A DNA stretch of 64,000 nucleotides from JACVRW01 sp036519295 (lineage in GTDB: Bacteria > Actinomycetota > Thermoleophilia > Solirubrobacterales > Thermoleophilaceae). The notes under the pieces were generated by a model, which saw only the letters and a list, made by a program, of their open reading frames with translations, did no database searches and was not told where the DNA came from. Shown here piece by piece: positions 32,080-40,254 of the stretch. The stretch lies in contig DATDLN010000070.1 of NCBI GenBank assembly GCA_036519295.1, positions 1 through 64,000 of the forward strand. Reading direction: 5' to 3'. Position numbers and translations under genes: made by a program. The stretch's first letter is position 1. Each line of letters starts with the position of its first letter.

Positions 32080-33588
32080 GTGGCCGGACTCGATCGCCGG
32101 GAGTTCCTGGCGGGGGCCGCAGGAGGGCTACTCGCGGGGACGCTCCCCCTGGACGCGGCGGCGCTGTTCGCCGAGCCCGCGCTCTCGAAGCTGGCAGCGC
32201 GTGCGCTCCGCTCGGCGGTGCGCGGGCGGGTCTACTTCCCGCGCTCGCCCGGCTACAACGCGGCGCGCCTCGTCTACAACGTGCGTTACGACGGCGCCCG
32301 CCCGGAGGCGGTGGTGCAGCCGCTCGACACCCGCGACGTGGCGGCGATCGTCCGCTGGGCGAACCGCTCCAACGTGCGGTTGGTGGCGCGCTCGGGCGGT
32401 CACAGCTATGCGGGCTACTCGACGACCTCGAGCGGCGTGGTGGTCGACCTGTCGCGGATCAGCGGGGTGCGCGTTTCGAACGGCCGCGCCACGGTTGGCG
32501 CCGGAACGCAGCTCATCGACGTGTACGCGGCGCTCGCGCGTCGCGGGCTGCTGGTGCCCGCCGGGTCGTGCCCCTCCGTCGGGATAACGGGTCTCGCCCT
32601 CGGCGGCGGCCACGGCCTGTCGGGACGCCGGTTCGGGCTGACTACCGACAACCTGCTGGGCGCCACGATCGTCACCGCCGACGGCCGCATCCGGCAGGTC
32701 GACCAGAACAGCGAGGAGGATCTCTATTGGGCCTGCCGCGGAGGGGGCGGGGGCAACTTCGGGATCGTCACTTCGCTCACGCTCCAGGCACACCGCGCGA
32801 GGGGCGCGGCCTGGTTCTTCATGAGCTGGCCGTGGGCGGCGGCCGGGCAGGTGCTGGCCGCATGGCAGGCGTTCGCCCCGAACGCTCCGCCGGCGCTCAC
32901 ATCGATCCTCAGCCTGGCCACCACCGGAGGAGCCGGCGCTCCCCGTGTCACCGCGATCGGGCAGTTTTTCGGCTCCGAGGCGGCGCTGCGCCGCGTGATC
33001 CGCCCGCTCACGCGCATCGGCGGCGCCAACCTGTCCGCCGGCAGCTCATCGATGATGGCCCTCGCGCTGCGGTGGGCCGGCTGCGTGGACGAGAGCTTCC
33101 GCGCGTGCCACACGCGCGGAACGAGCCCGGGTGGCCGGCTGCCGCGGGAGTCGTTCTTCGCGAAGTCCGACTACTTCAGCCGGCCGCTGCCGCCTCGGGG
33201 GCGTCAGGTGATGATCGACTGGATCGAGCGCCGCCAGCGCACCCCCTCGCTCGGCTCGGGCGCCCTCCTTTTCGACGCATACGGCGGCGCCTACAACCGC
33301 CCGGCGGCGGACGCTACGGCGTTCGTGCACCGCGACATGCTGTTCTCGCTTCAATATTTCGCCGCCGGCGGCCCGGCCCCGGCCACGCGCGCGTGGATCA
33401 ACGGCGTCTGGCGGGCGGTGCGCCCCTTCGCCTCGGGTCAGGCGTACCAGAACTACATCGACCCGCAGCTGACGAGCTGGCAGCGCGCCTACTACGCCTC
33501 GAACCTGGCCCGGCTGCGTCAGGTGAAGCAGACCTACGACCCGGACTTCAAGTTCCGCTTCAAGCAGGCGATTCCACCGGCGGGGTAG
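32080..33588 (+). CDS. Secreted berberine-bridge-type FAD-linked oxidoreductase
   Basis: This 502-residue protein has a Tat-type leader (GLDRREFLAGAAGGLLAGTL). The FAD_binding_4 domain shows LVARSGGHSYAGYSTTS, whose His is the usual 8-alpha FAD link, and PAGSCPSVGITGLALGGGHG, whose Cys is the usual 6-S-cysteinyl link. GGGGGNFGIVTSL follows, and the C-terminal BBE motif region ends NYIDPQLTSWQRAYYASNLA. Bicovalent flavin enzymes oxidise sugars, alkaloids or alcohols outside the membrane. The substrate is unknown. The GTG at 32080 immediately precedes the twin-arginine region. Confidence 0.92.
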   Translation: MAGLDRREFLAGAAGGLLAGTLPLDAAALFAEPALSKLAARALRSAVRGRVYFPRSPGYNAARLVYNVRYDGARPEAVVQPLDTRDVAAIVRWANRSNVRLVARSGGHSYAGYSTTSSGVVVDLSRISGVRVSNGRATVGAGTQLIDVYAALARRGLLVPAGSCPSVGITGLALGGGHGLSGRRFGLTTDNLLGATIVTADGRIRQVDQNSEEDLYWACRGGGGGNFGIVTSLTLQAHRARGAAWFFMSWPWAAAGQVLAAWQAFAPNAPPALTSILSLATTGGAGAPRVTAIGQFFGSEAALRRVIRPLTRIGGANLSAGSSSMMALALRWAGCVDESFRACHTRGTSPGGRLPRESFFAKSDYFSRPLPPRGRQVMIDWIERRQRTPSLGSGALLFDAYGGAYNRPAADATAFVHRDMLFSLQYFAAGGPAPATRAWINGVWRAVRPFASGQAYQNYIDPQLTSWQRAYYASNLARLRQVKQTYDPDFKFRFKQAIPPAG

Positions 33589-33700
33589 CGCCCGGCCGCG
33601 GCGCGGCACCGCGGCGAACCGGACCCGTGCCCCTTACGCAGCCCCAAGGCGGCCGGTAGCGACAACCACCCGCCGATCCCGGCGGCGGCTCGGACGGAGG

Positions 33701-34204
33701 TCACGGCTCGAACTCGGGTGGCGGCAGCGGCTCCGTCTCGTCATTCGAGGCGGTGCGGGATCGCCTACGCTCGGGGCGAGTCGCGCGTGGGGGAGGCTCC
33801 GGCTCCTGCTCCGCCGGCGTGGCGACCGTCGCCGGCAGGTCGTCGGCCGGGCGCTTCGCCCGCTCTCGCGCTCCGGCCAGAAACAGGATCGCCGCGCAGG
33901 CCAGCGCGAGCAGATTCTGGCCGAGCGAGCGATCGAAGAGTCGAACCACGATCAGCAGTCCCGCCCAGATGCCGGCGCCGGCTATCACCGTGCCGTCGCC
34001 GAAGGGAAGGTGGAACCGTTTGCCCTCGGCCCGCGCGCCGAGCAGTGCGAGTACGCCGAGCGCGATCAGGATCTCGGCCGCCTCGACGAACGAGAACGGG
34101 CCGAAAGTGCTCGCGATCAGGAGCAGGGCGCCCACCGCGGCCGCCTTCTGCTCGAGATTCAGCAGGCGGAACGCGCGGAGCGCGCGGCTCAGCGTCTCAG
34201 CCAT
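33701..34204 (-). CDS. Four-helix membrane protein with charged tail
   Basis: This 167-residue protein has a short cytosolic N-terminus (LSRALRAFRLLNLEQKAAAV). About four hydrophobic segments follow (GALLLIASTFGPFSF, ILIALGVLALLGARA, GDGTVIAGAGIWAGLLIVV, NLLALACAAILFLAGA). The tail of 60 residues is proline- and charge-rich (EQEPEPPPRATRPERRRSR). The family is not recognised. It overlaps the DUF2203 gene upstream by 8 bases and probably belongs to the EVE-DUF2203 transcript. Confidence 0.65.
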   Translation of the reverse strand: MAETLSRALRAFRLLNLEQKAAAVGALLLIASTFGPFSFVEAAEILIALGVLALLGARAEGKRFHLPFGDGTVIAGAGIWAGLLIVVRLFDRSLGQNLLALACAAILFLAGARERAKRPADDLPATVATPAEQEPEPPPRATRPERRRSRTASNDETEPLPPPEFEP

Positions 34205-34583
34205 CGTCGAGCGGGCGCCGTCCCGCGAAGCCCGCGTCCGGCTCGTGCCAGAAGCCGATCTCATCCTCGCCCTCCTGCCAGCAGAGATACACCTCGCGCC
34301 CCTCGCGCAGCGCCGGGAAGTCCACCAGTCCGCGGTCGAGGTCGCGCAGAATGACCTCGAGCTGGCGCAGTTCGACCATGGACTCGCGCAGCTCGAGGAA
34401 GCCCTCCGAGACGGTGCGGCCGGGCTTGCCGCCGCCGTTCGTGGTACCCGCCTCGGCGAGCGCCTTCCGCGCCTCCCGGTCCCCCAACCGATCCCGCGCC
34501 GAGCGCATGCGCTCAATCAGGTCGGCCACCCGAGGCAGTAGGGCGCTCGCCTCCTCGAGGGTGTAGTGGCGCGCGTGGAGCAC
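34197..34583 (-). CDS. DUF2203-family protein
   Basis: This 128-residue helical protein begins HARHYTLEEASALLPRVADL, the hallmark of DUF2203. GFLELRESMVELRQLEVILR, DLDRGLVDFPALREGREVYL and the conserved ending CWQEGEDEIGFWHEPDAGFA complete the family pattern. The function is unknown; the conserved WHE and CWQ residues hint at a ligand or metal site. The GTG at 34583 gives the normal length; upstream extension runs into low-complexity sequence. It lies between the EVE gene and a membrane protein gene, all reading leftward. Confidence 0.85.
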   Translation of the reverse strand: MLHARHYTLEEASALLPRVADLIERMRSARDRLGDREARKALAEAGTTNGGGKPGRTVSEGFLELRESMVELRQLEVILRDLDRGLVDFPALREGREVYLCWQEGEDEIGFWHEPDAGFAGRRPLDDG

Positions 34584-34600
34584 GGTTCCGGCAGCGCCGC

Positions 34601-35056
34601 TCAGGCCGGCGCGCGGGAGCTCTCGCGGATGCGGCGGTCGAGCAGCCGCGAATCCGCGTCCGAGACGGCCCGCAGCTGACCCTGGAAGGCGAGCTGCCAG
34701 TGCTCGGCCGGCCACTTGCGAACGTGCTCGAGCTCGCTTGCCAACTCAACCGCCGGCACGAACTCGTCCTCCTCCAGCACGGTCTCCGGCTCGGTCTCGA
34801 AGCGCCACGGATAGGGGTCGGGGTTGGTGGGCTTCCCGGGCCAGATCCGCGAGCGATCCTCGTACATCTCTCCGGTCACCCGGACCATCCCGCCGAACGC
34901 CTGCACTCCGGTGACGAAGAACACGATTCGGTCCCCCGGCTCGATCTGCTCGGCCATCCGCCGGCGGCGCTCCTTGGCTCCGATTACTCCGAAGCCGCGC
35001 TCCCGCGTGGCTCGAAAGTTGGCGAGCGATCCGGTCAGAACCCACGTCTTGGCCAC
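34601..35056 (-). CDS. EVE-domain (PUA-like) protein
   Basis: This 151-residue protein starts at a GTG with the EVE opening AKTWVLTGSLANFRATRERG. It has EQIEPGDRIVFFVTGVQAFG, GMVRVTGEMYEDRSRIWPGK and the family's PYPWRFETEPETVL. EVE domains bind modified nucleobases and occur alone, in RNA modification contexts and in defence islands. No restriction or defence genes flank it here, so a housekeeping role is more likely. The C-terminal 45 residues (ELASELEHVRKWPAEHWQLA) are an extra helical piece. Confidence 0.85.
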   Translation of the reverse strand: MAKTWVLTGSLANFRATRERGFGVIGAKERRRRMAEQIEPGDRIVFFVTGVQAFGGMVRVTGEMYEDRSRIWPGKPTNPDPYPWRFETEPETVLEEDEFVPAVELASELEHVRKWPAEHWQLAFQGQLRAVSDADSRLLDRRIRESSRAPA

Positions 35057-35099
35057 GCGGCAGAAGGCTACCGCTACCCCCTGTACTGTTCGGGATCGC

Positions 35100-35321
35100 A
35101 TGGGAGAGAAAGAGCCCGACCTGATCGGTCCGGACGACGTCGCCTACCGTCTGGATCTCACTCCGTCGCAGCTCAAGATCACCTGGACGGCGTTGAAGTC
35201 CTTCCTCGACGACTTCGGCCACGACGAGCGCGACGTCCTCGAGATCGCCCGCGAGGTGCTCGCGAAGCTGCCCGACGAGCACGCGATCCGCAGCATCGAA
35301 ATAGGCAAGGGCCGGCGGTAA
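35100..35321 (+). CDS. Small conserved-looking hypothetical protein
   Basis: This 73-residue acidic protein (GEKEPDLIGPDDVAYRLDLT, then PSQLKITWTALKSFLDDFGH) ends with a basic IEIGKGRR. It is predicted helical, with no cysteines or membrane segment. Codon positions follow the neighbours, which supports it being real. It is divergent from the EVE gene (44 bases between starts) and ends 7 bases before the sulfatase-fold gene, so it may be co-transcribed with that. No family is recognised. Confidence 0.6.
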   Translation: MGEKEPDLIGPDDVAYRLDLTPSQLKITWTALKSFLDDFGHDERDVLEIAREVLAKLPDEHAIRSIEIGKGRR

Positions 35322-35328
35322 CGATCCT

Positions 35329-36822
35329 GTGCCCCCCGATCTGACCCGACGCGACCTGATTCGCGCCGGCGGCGCCGGTGCGGTCGGCCTGACCGTTCTC
35401 GGGGCCAGCGCCTGCGACAAGGACGAGGCCACCGGCGCCCCGCCGGCCCGCCGCGCGCAGTCGCCCGCGGGCGCCATGAACGTGGTCGTGGTGGTCATGG
35501 ACAGCCTGCGCGCCGACCATATCTACGGGCCGCGCGCCCGCACAGCGACGTTGGACGCCTTTGCGCGCGAGTCACTGCGCTTCCGGAACGCGTACCCCGA
35601 GGGGATGCCCACGATCCCGGCGCGCCGGGCGATCATGTCCGGTCGGCGCACCTTCCCCTTCCGCGGCTGGCATCCGTACAAGGGACTGCCCCCGCAGCCC
35701 GGGTGGGAACCGGTGGGCAGCGACGGCGAGATGTTCACGGAGTACCTCCGCGGGCGCGGCTGGACGGTCGGCTACGTGACCGACAACCCGCACCTCCTCC
35801 TGCCGGTCCACAAGCGCTTCCGGGCCAAGTTCGACCGCGTCGACCTGGTCGAGGGCCAGGTGCCGCTGCGGCGGAAGCCGAAACGCCGCGTCTCGCAGGC
35901 GGAGGTGGACCGGCACCTGCCGCCGTCGATGCGCGGAAGCCGCGCCGAGCCGCGCATGAGGGCCTACCTGTCCGCGAACCCGCGCGACCGCCGCGAGGAC
36001 GAGTTCCTCGCCGCGCGCGTCTTCCGGCGGGGCATGTCGTGGATCGAGTGGGCCCGGGCCCACCAGCCGTTCGCGCTCGTGATCGACTCCTTCGACGCGC
36101 ACGAGCCGTGGGACGCGCCGCGACGGATCATCGACATCTACGGCCGGCCGCGAAGTCGCAGCGTGGAGCCCATCCAGCCGTTCCCGACGCCGGCGGCCCA
36201 CTATCGAGAGCTCGATCTGACGCGCAGCATCCTGCGCCGCATGCGCCAGCTGTACGCCGCGGAGGTCACGCTGGTCGACACCTGGCTCGGCCACTTCCTC
36301 GACCGGCTTGCAGGGCTCGGGCTCGCGCAAAACACGCTGGTGGTGCTCCTGAGCGACCACGGCGTGCTGCTCGGCGAGTACGGCTGGGTGGGCAAGCGCT
36401 ACTCGGAGATGCACGAGGAGCTGACCCACGTGCCGTTCATGATCCGGCACCCGCAGGGCAAGGGAAAGGGGGCGACGAGCGACTACTACGCGTCCACGCA
36501 CGACGTCGGTCCAACGGTGCTCTCGGTGCTCGGCCAAGGGGTCCCTGACCACATGGACGGCGTCGACCTCTCGCCGCTGCTCGACGGCCGGCCGCCGGCG
36601 GTCCGCCGGAACTACCGCACCGCTTCCTACAACGACCACGTCAGCGCGAGCGACGGCCGCTGGCTTCTGATCTCGGACAACCGCGGCCGCGAGAAGCGCC
36701 TCTACTCGCTGCACAGCGAGCAGGCCGACGTGGCGCGTCGAAACCCCGATCCGGTGCGGCACCTCTGGGGGCTGATCGAGAAGGACGCCGGCCCGAAGGG
36801 CCTGCCGCGCTTCAAGGACTAG
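35329..36822 (+). CDS. Sulfatase-fold (alkaline phosphatase superfamily) secreted protein with Thr nucleophile position
   Basis: This 497-residue protein from a GTG start has a Tat-like lipoprotein leader (TRRDLIRAGGAGAVGLTVLG, then ASAC). The metal-binding start is VVVMDSLRADHIYG. Where sulfatases have C/S-x-P-x-R, this one has T95-I-P-A-R (PTIPARRAIMSGR). LLSDHGVLLGEYGW supplies the second metal site. Without Cys/Ser there, formylglycine cannot form, so sulfate ester hydrolysis is unlikely. Thr is the nucleophile in phosphodiesterases and phosphoglycerol transferases of the same superfamily. A phospho-ester activity on an envelope substrate is a reasonable inference. Confidence 0.85.
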   Translation: MPPDLTRRDLIRAGGAGAVGLTVLGASACDKDEATGAPPARRAQSPAGAMNVVVVVMDSLRADHIYGPRARTATLDAFARESLRFRNAYPEGMPTIPARRAIMSGRRTFPFRGWHPYKGLPPQPGWEPVGSDGEMFTEYLRGRGWTVGYVTDNPHLLLPVHKRFRAKFDRVDLVEGQVPLRRKPKRRVSQAEVDRHLPPSMRGSRAEPRMRAYLSANPRDRREDEFLAARVFRRGMSWIEWARAHQPFALVIDSFDAHEPWDAPRRIIDIYGRPRSRSVEPIQPFPTPAAHYRELDLTRSILRRMRQLYAAEVTLVDTWLGHFLDRLAGLGLAQNTLVVLLSDHGVLLGEYGWVGKRYSEMHEELTHVPFMIRHPQGKGKGATSDYYASTHDVGPTVLSVLGQGVPDHMDGVDLSPLLDGRPPAVRRNYRTASYNDHVSASDGRWLLISDNRGREKRLYSLHSEQADVARRNPDPVRHLWGLIEKDAGPKGLPRFKD

Positions 36823-37156
36823 CCACCCCTCCACGCCGGCTGCCTCGCTCGCGCGCGTACAGCCGGTGAAGCTTGAGCGCGAGGTGCAGCGCGAGCCGGT
36901 CGGACGGTCGATCGAGGTCGCTGTGCAGCAGGTCGAGTGCCCGGCCGACGGCGGCTGGGAGCGGCCCAGGCTCCGGGGTCGCCGGCGGATCTAGCGGCCG
37001 GCTGGCGAGATCGTCGAGCGCCCGCTCCAGCTGGTCAGTGAGGTCGCTGTCGTGTTCCCTGTCGTAGGCGAGCAGCGGGCCGATCTGCTCGTCCACGAAG
37101 GCGAGCGCGGAGGATCGGTCGATCGCGGCGAGGAGCTCCGTGAGCCTGCCACTCAT
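36812..37156 (-). CDS. PucR C-terminal-like fragment lacking the helix-turn-helix core
   Basis: This 114-residue protein contains DEQIGPLLAYDREHDSDLTD, a sequence typical of the linker before the PucR/CdaR C-terminal HTH, and DRPSDRLALHLALKLHRLYA, typical of its last helices. Between them the usual VHRNTLRYRLRRI recognition segment is absent. It is replaced by a proline-rich stretch (LDPPATPEPGPLPAAVG). It therefore looks like a relic or a repurposed non-DNA-binding piece of a PucR-type regulator. It ends convergently, overlapping the sulfatase-fold stop by 11 bases. A 34-codon frame overlaps its start by 4 bases. Confidence 0.6.
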   Translation of the reverse strand: MSGRLTELLAAIDRSSALAFVDEQIGPLLAYDREHDSDLTDQLERALDDLASRPLDPPATPEPGPLPAAVGRALDLLHSDLDRPSDRLALHLALKLHRLYARERGSRRGGVASP

Positions 37157-37257
37157 GGCTCTGGCGGGGCGGAAGGAGATGCGAGCCTGGCGATGTATCC
37201 GGCTCTCTCCACAAGCACCTCCACCTGCCGTCGAATGACGAGCCGAGTAGAAGCCAT
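37153..37257 (-). CDS. Short ORF coupled to the PucR-like fragment
   Basis: This 34-codon frame begins MASTRLVIRRQVEVLVERAG and ends SAPPEP. It stops inside an ATGA that is also the start of the PucR-like fragment, which suggests translational coupling. It is too short to assign; it could be another surviving piece of the same decayed regulator gene or a leader peptide. A further short frame (about 20 codons) lies upstream. Confidence 0.3.
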   Translation of the reverse strand: MASTRLVIRRQVEVLVERAGYIARLASPSAPPEP

Positions 37258-37337
37258 CAGCGGCCGAAGCCGCGGTTTATGGAGAGCCCTAACGCTCTGG
37301 AGCGAGCCTCATCGCTCATGCGGGAGCATACCGGGCA

Positions 37338-38816
37338 ATGTCGGTCGCCGGCCCGTTCGACTACGCCGTTCTCGGAGGTGGGACGGCGGGGTGCGTTCTG
37401 GCGGCGCGCCTGAGCGAGGATGCGGGGACATCCGTCTGCCTGGTGGAGGCGGGTCCGGACTACGGTCCCTATCAGGACGGCCGCTGGCCCACGGATCTGC
37501 TCGCCACCTTCTCGCTCCCCACCTCGCACGACTGGTGCGACGACCAGGGCGCGCTTCGCTCGGCTCGCGTGCTGGGCGGCTGCTCCGCCCACAACGCCTG
37601 CTTCGTCGTCCGCGGCGCCCCGGAGGACTACGACGAGTGGGGTGACGGCTGGACATACGCGGAGCTGGCGCCGTACCTGGACCGAGCGGCCGGTGCCATC
37701 GGCGCCCGAGCGCCGACTGACGACGAGAGGACGCCCTGGGAGCGCGCGGTGCGAGAGGCCGGGGCCGAGCTCGGGATGCCGGTTGTCGAGGAGATGGGTG
37801 ACGAAGTGGGCGCGGAGGGCCTCGTCAGCTTTCCGCTCAACGCCGTTGACGGCGCGCGCTGGAACTCCGCCTTCGCCTACCTCGATCCGGCGCGGGCACG
37901 GGACAACCTCGACGTTGTGCCCGACGCGCTGGTCGACCGGCTCGAGCTCGCGGGCTCGACCGCCGGCGAAGCGGTGGTCAGGGTCGCCGGAGGGGACCTC
38001 CGAGTGCGTGCAGAGCGGTTCGTCCTGGCGGCGGGCGCCTTCGGGTCACCGGCGGTCCTGCTGCGGAGCGGCATTGGACCGGCGCAGCACCTCCGCGAGC
38101 TGTCGATCCCCGTGCATCACGAGTTGCCGGTGGGCGAGGGCCTCAAGGACCACTTCGGCATGGGGATCCTCTTCGAACCCCGCGACCGGCTGCGGCGCGA
38201 GTCGACCGACTACGCCCGCCGCCACGGGGCCGTCGCGACGACCGGCCTCCTCAAGCTGCGCAGCCGGCACGCGGAGGACGGGATCTGGGACGGGCACTCC
38301 GTCCCCTTCACGGGCTGGCAGCAAGACGTGCACGGCGCGCGCACCGACGAGATCTACGTCAGCATGTCCTCCCACGCGATGAAACCGCGCTCGACCGGGA
38401 GCGTCCGGCTGCGCTCCCGCGACGCGGCGGCGCTGCCCGTGGTCGACGGCGCCTTCTGCACCGACGCCGACGGCCACGACATGGAGGTGATCCTGGACGG
38501 TCTGCGTCGCGTCCGCGAGCTGGCCTCGACCCGCGCGATGCAGGCGGTCGTGTCAGGCGAGCTCGCGCTGACGGCCTCGATCGAGGACGACGAAGGATGG
38601 CACCGGCACGCCCGCTCCGCGCTCTCCTCCTACTACCACCCCACTTCCACGTGCGGGATCGAACGCGTGGTCGATCGCGACGCCCGCGTCATCGGCCTCG
38701 ACAACGTGTACGCCGGCGACGCTTCGATCATGCCCTCGATTCCGCGCGCCAACACGAATCTCTCGACGCTCGCCGTGGCCGAACGCGTAGCCGATCTGCT
38801 GCGGCGGACCCGTTAG
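37338..38816 (+). CDS. GMC-family FAD oxidoreductase
   Basis: This 492-residue flavoenzyme has the N-terminal FAD loop FDYAVLGGGTAGCVLAARLS, GMC signature 1 in ARVLGGCSAHNACFVVRG, and signature 2 in VLAAGAFGSPAVLLRSGIGP. The catalytic His lies in SSYYHPTSTCGIE and the conserved Asn in PRANTNLSTLAVAERVADLL. Family members oxidise alcohols or choline-like substrates. No leader peptide is visible, so it is probably cytosolic. The ATG at 37338 sits directly before the Rossmann strand, which confirms the start. Its substrate is not determined by the sequence. Confidence 0.93.
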   Translation: MSVAGPFDYAVLGGGTAGCVLAARLSEDAGTSVCLVEAGPDYGPYQDGRWPTDLLATFSLPTSHDWCDDQGALRSARVLGGCSAHNACFVVRGAPEDYDEWGDGWTYAELAPYLDRAAGAIGARAPTDDERTPWERAVREAGAELGMPVVEEMGDEVGAEGLVSFPLNAVDGARWNSAFAYLDPARARDNLDVVPDALVDRLELAGSTAGEAVVRVAGGDLRVRAERFVLAAGAFGSPAVLLRSGIGPAQHLRELSIPVHHELPVGEGLKDHFGMGILFEPRDRLRRESTDYARRHGAVATTGLLKLRSRHAEDGIWDGHSVPFTGWQQDVHGARTDEIYVSMSSHAMKPRSTGSVRLRSRDAAALPVVDGAFCTDADGHDMEVILDGLRRVRELASTRAMQAVVSGELALTASIEDDEGWHRHARSALSSYYHPTSTCGIERVVDRDARVIGLDNVYAGDASIMPSIPRANTNLSTLAVAERVADLLRRTR

Positions 38817-39076
38817 TCGATCGGGATGTCCTCCACCTCCGGCTCGCGCCGGGGGTTGTCGAGGCGGTCGAGGTACCAATCGATCAGCGAGCGGAGCGTC
38901 AGGAGGAACTCGCGGATCAGCTTCGTAACCTGCGCGTCGAGCTCGCGCGGCGCCGCGCGGCGCAGGGCGTCCAGCAGGACGAACAGCGCGGCTGGGTCGA
39001 AGGACCGCCCGTGAGGTGGCGGCGGCGCTGCGGCTTCCCGCTCCTGGCGAAGGCGCTCAGCCCGCTCGGTGCTCAT
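38813..39076 (-). CDS. Small helical hypothetical protein
   Basis: This 87-residue protein has a charged N-terminus (STERAERLRQEREAAAPPPP) and a helical core (PAALFVLLDALRRAAPRELD, AQVTKLIREFLLTLRSLIDW), ending in an acidic tail. No family is recognised. It overlaps the end of the ArsA-like gene by 20 bases on the same strand, so it is probably its operon partner. It converges on the GMC gene with a 4-base overlap. A role with the ArsA-like ATPase is only positional inference. Confidence 0.6.
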   Translation of the reverse strand: MSTERAERLRQEREAAAPPPPHGRSFDPAALFVLLDALRRAAPRELDAQVTKLIREFLLTLRSLIDWYLDRLDNPRREPEVEDIPID

Positions 39077-40238
39077 CGTCGCCCTTCTCGAACACGATCT
39101 CCAGCGCCCCGTCCTCGAAATGAGCGCCTCTCGCGGCGTAGCCCGACAGCGCCGGCGGCAGGATGATCGTCCGCTTCTGGGCCCCCACGCGCACCACCAC
39201 CTCGAGCCCGATCTTCTTCAACTGGAGCTGGGCGCGCTCGGCGAAGGGGAGCGCAAGGCGCAGCGTGGCACGCCCGTTCTCGGTGGCGAGCTCCTGTGAG
39301 ATGTCTTCGTGCAGGACGGCGGCGGGGTCGGCACCGTCGAACACCTCCCCGGCCAGACGGTCGAGCATCTCCGCGCCCACCACCTCGCGCTCGAAGAACG
39401 GCGCGCTGAGGACCGGCACCGGCTCGAACGCCGAGCGAACGAGCTCCATTTGCTCGCGCTGGACCTCGAGCCAGGCGGCGAAGTAGCCGTCGGCCGCCTC
39501 CGCCGGCAGCACCCGGTTGACCACCACCGCGTCGGTGAGGTACCCGTACAGGTTGAGGTAGGTGAAGGTCCGCATCGCCTCCTTCACCACCATCCGGTCG
39601 GGGCTCGTCACGAGGCGGATGGTGGTTCGCGAGCGGTCGCGCAGGATGCCGTTCATCGCGACCAGGTTGTGCGCAAGGCGCTCGACGTCGTCGAAGACGG
39701 CGTCGCCGGGCAGGGGCACGTCGAACAGCGTCCGGGCGAGCGGGGCGAGCCGTCGCTGCGAGGGCAGGATCCGCTCGAGCCACCACGTCACGACATCGGG
39801 GAACGAGAGCAGGCGCAGCGTCTCGCCTGTCGGCGCGCAGTCCACGACCAGGCAGTCGAACTCGCCCTCCTCGTGATGCCGCTTGATCCACAGGAGCGAG
39901 AACAGCTCGTCCATCCCGGGCGGCACGGTCAGCTCCTCGGCGGAGATGCGGTCGATGCCGCGCTCGGCCAGGAGGTCGCCGAGCCACTCCTGAACGCCGG
40001 CCCAGTTGCGCTCCATCTCCTCCTGCGCCCGGACCTCCTGGCCGAAGAGGTTCGGCCCCGCCGGCGTCGGTTCGCCCAGCAGCTCCACCTCGAGCGAGTC
40101 GGACAGGCTGTGTGCGGGGTCCGTGGACAGCACGACGGTGCGGAGCCCGGCGGCCGCGCAGCGACGGGCCGTCGCGGCGGCGACGCTCGTCTTGCCCACA
40201 CCGCCCTTGCCGGTGTAGAGGATCGTGCGGGGCGCCAT
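39057..40238 (-). CDS. ArsA/Get3-family ATPase
   Basis: This 393-residue deviant-Walker ATPase has RTILYTGKGGVGKTSVAAAT (P-loop GKGGVGKT), Switch I in TVVLSTDPAHSLSDSLEVEL, Switch II in FDCLVVDCAPTGETLRLLSF and the A-loop region TDAVVVNRVLPAEAADGYFA. The C-terminal 90 residues (ALPFAERAQLQLKKIGLEVV and after) form a small hsp20-like extension seen in many actinobacterial and cyanobacterial members. Arsenite genes are absent nearby, so a Get3-like or unknown protein-targeting role is more likely than arsenic efflux. Confidence 0.88.
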   Translation of the reverse strand: MAPRTILYTGKGGVGKTSVAAATARRCAAAGLRTVVLSTDPAHSLSDSLEVELLGEPTPAGPNLFGQEVRAQEEMERNWAGVQEWLGDLLAERGIDRISAEELTVPPGMDELFSLLWIKRHHEEGEFDCLVVDCAPTGETLRLLSFPDVVTWWLERILPSQRRLAPLARTLFDVPLPGDAVFDDVERLAHNLVAMNGILRDRSRTTIRLVTSPDRMVVKEAMRTFTYLNLYGYLTDAVVVNRVLPAEAADGYFAAWLEVQREQMELVRSAFEPVPVLSAPFFEREVVGAEMLDRLAGEVFDGADPAAVLHEDISQELATENGRATLRLALPFAERAQLQLKKIGLEVVVRVGAQKRTIILPPALSGYAARGAHFEDGALEIVFEKGDDEHRAG

Positions 40239-40254
40239 CAGGGCGCGGAACCTA

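Noticed and set aside
34601..35056. EVE-domain gene as part of a defence island.
   Set aside because: Neighbours are DUF2203, membrane, sulfatase-fold and GMC genes; no restriction, helicase, nuclease or toxin modules are present.
39057..40238. ArsA-like gene as an arsenic resistance determinant.
   Set aside because: No arsB, arsC or cysteine-bearing arsR is nearby, and the C-terminal extension matches the Get3-like group.
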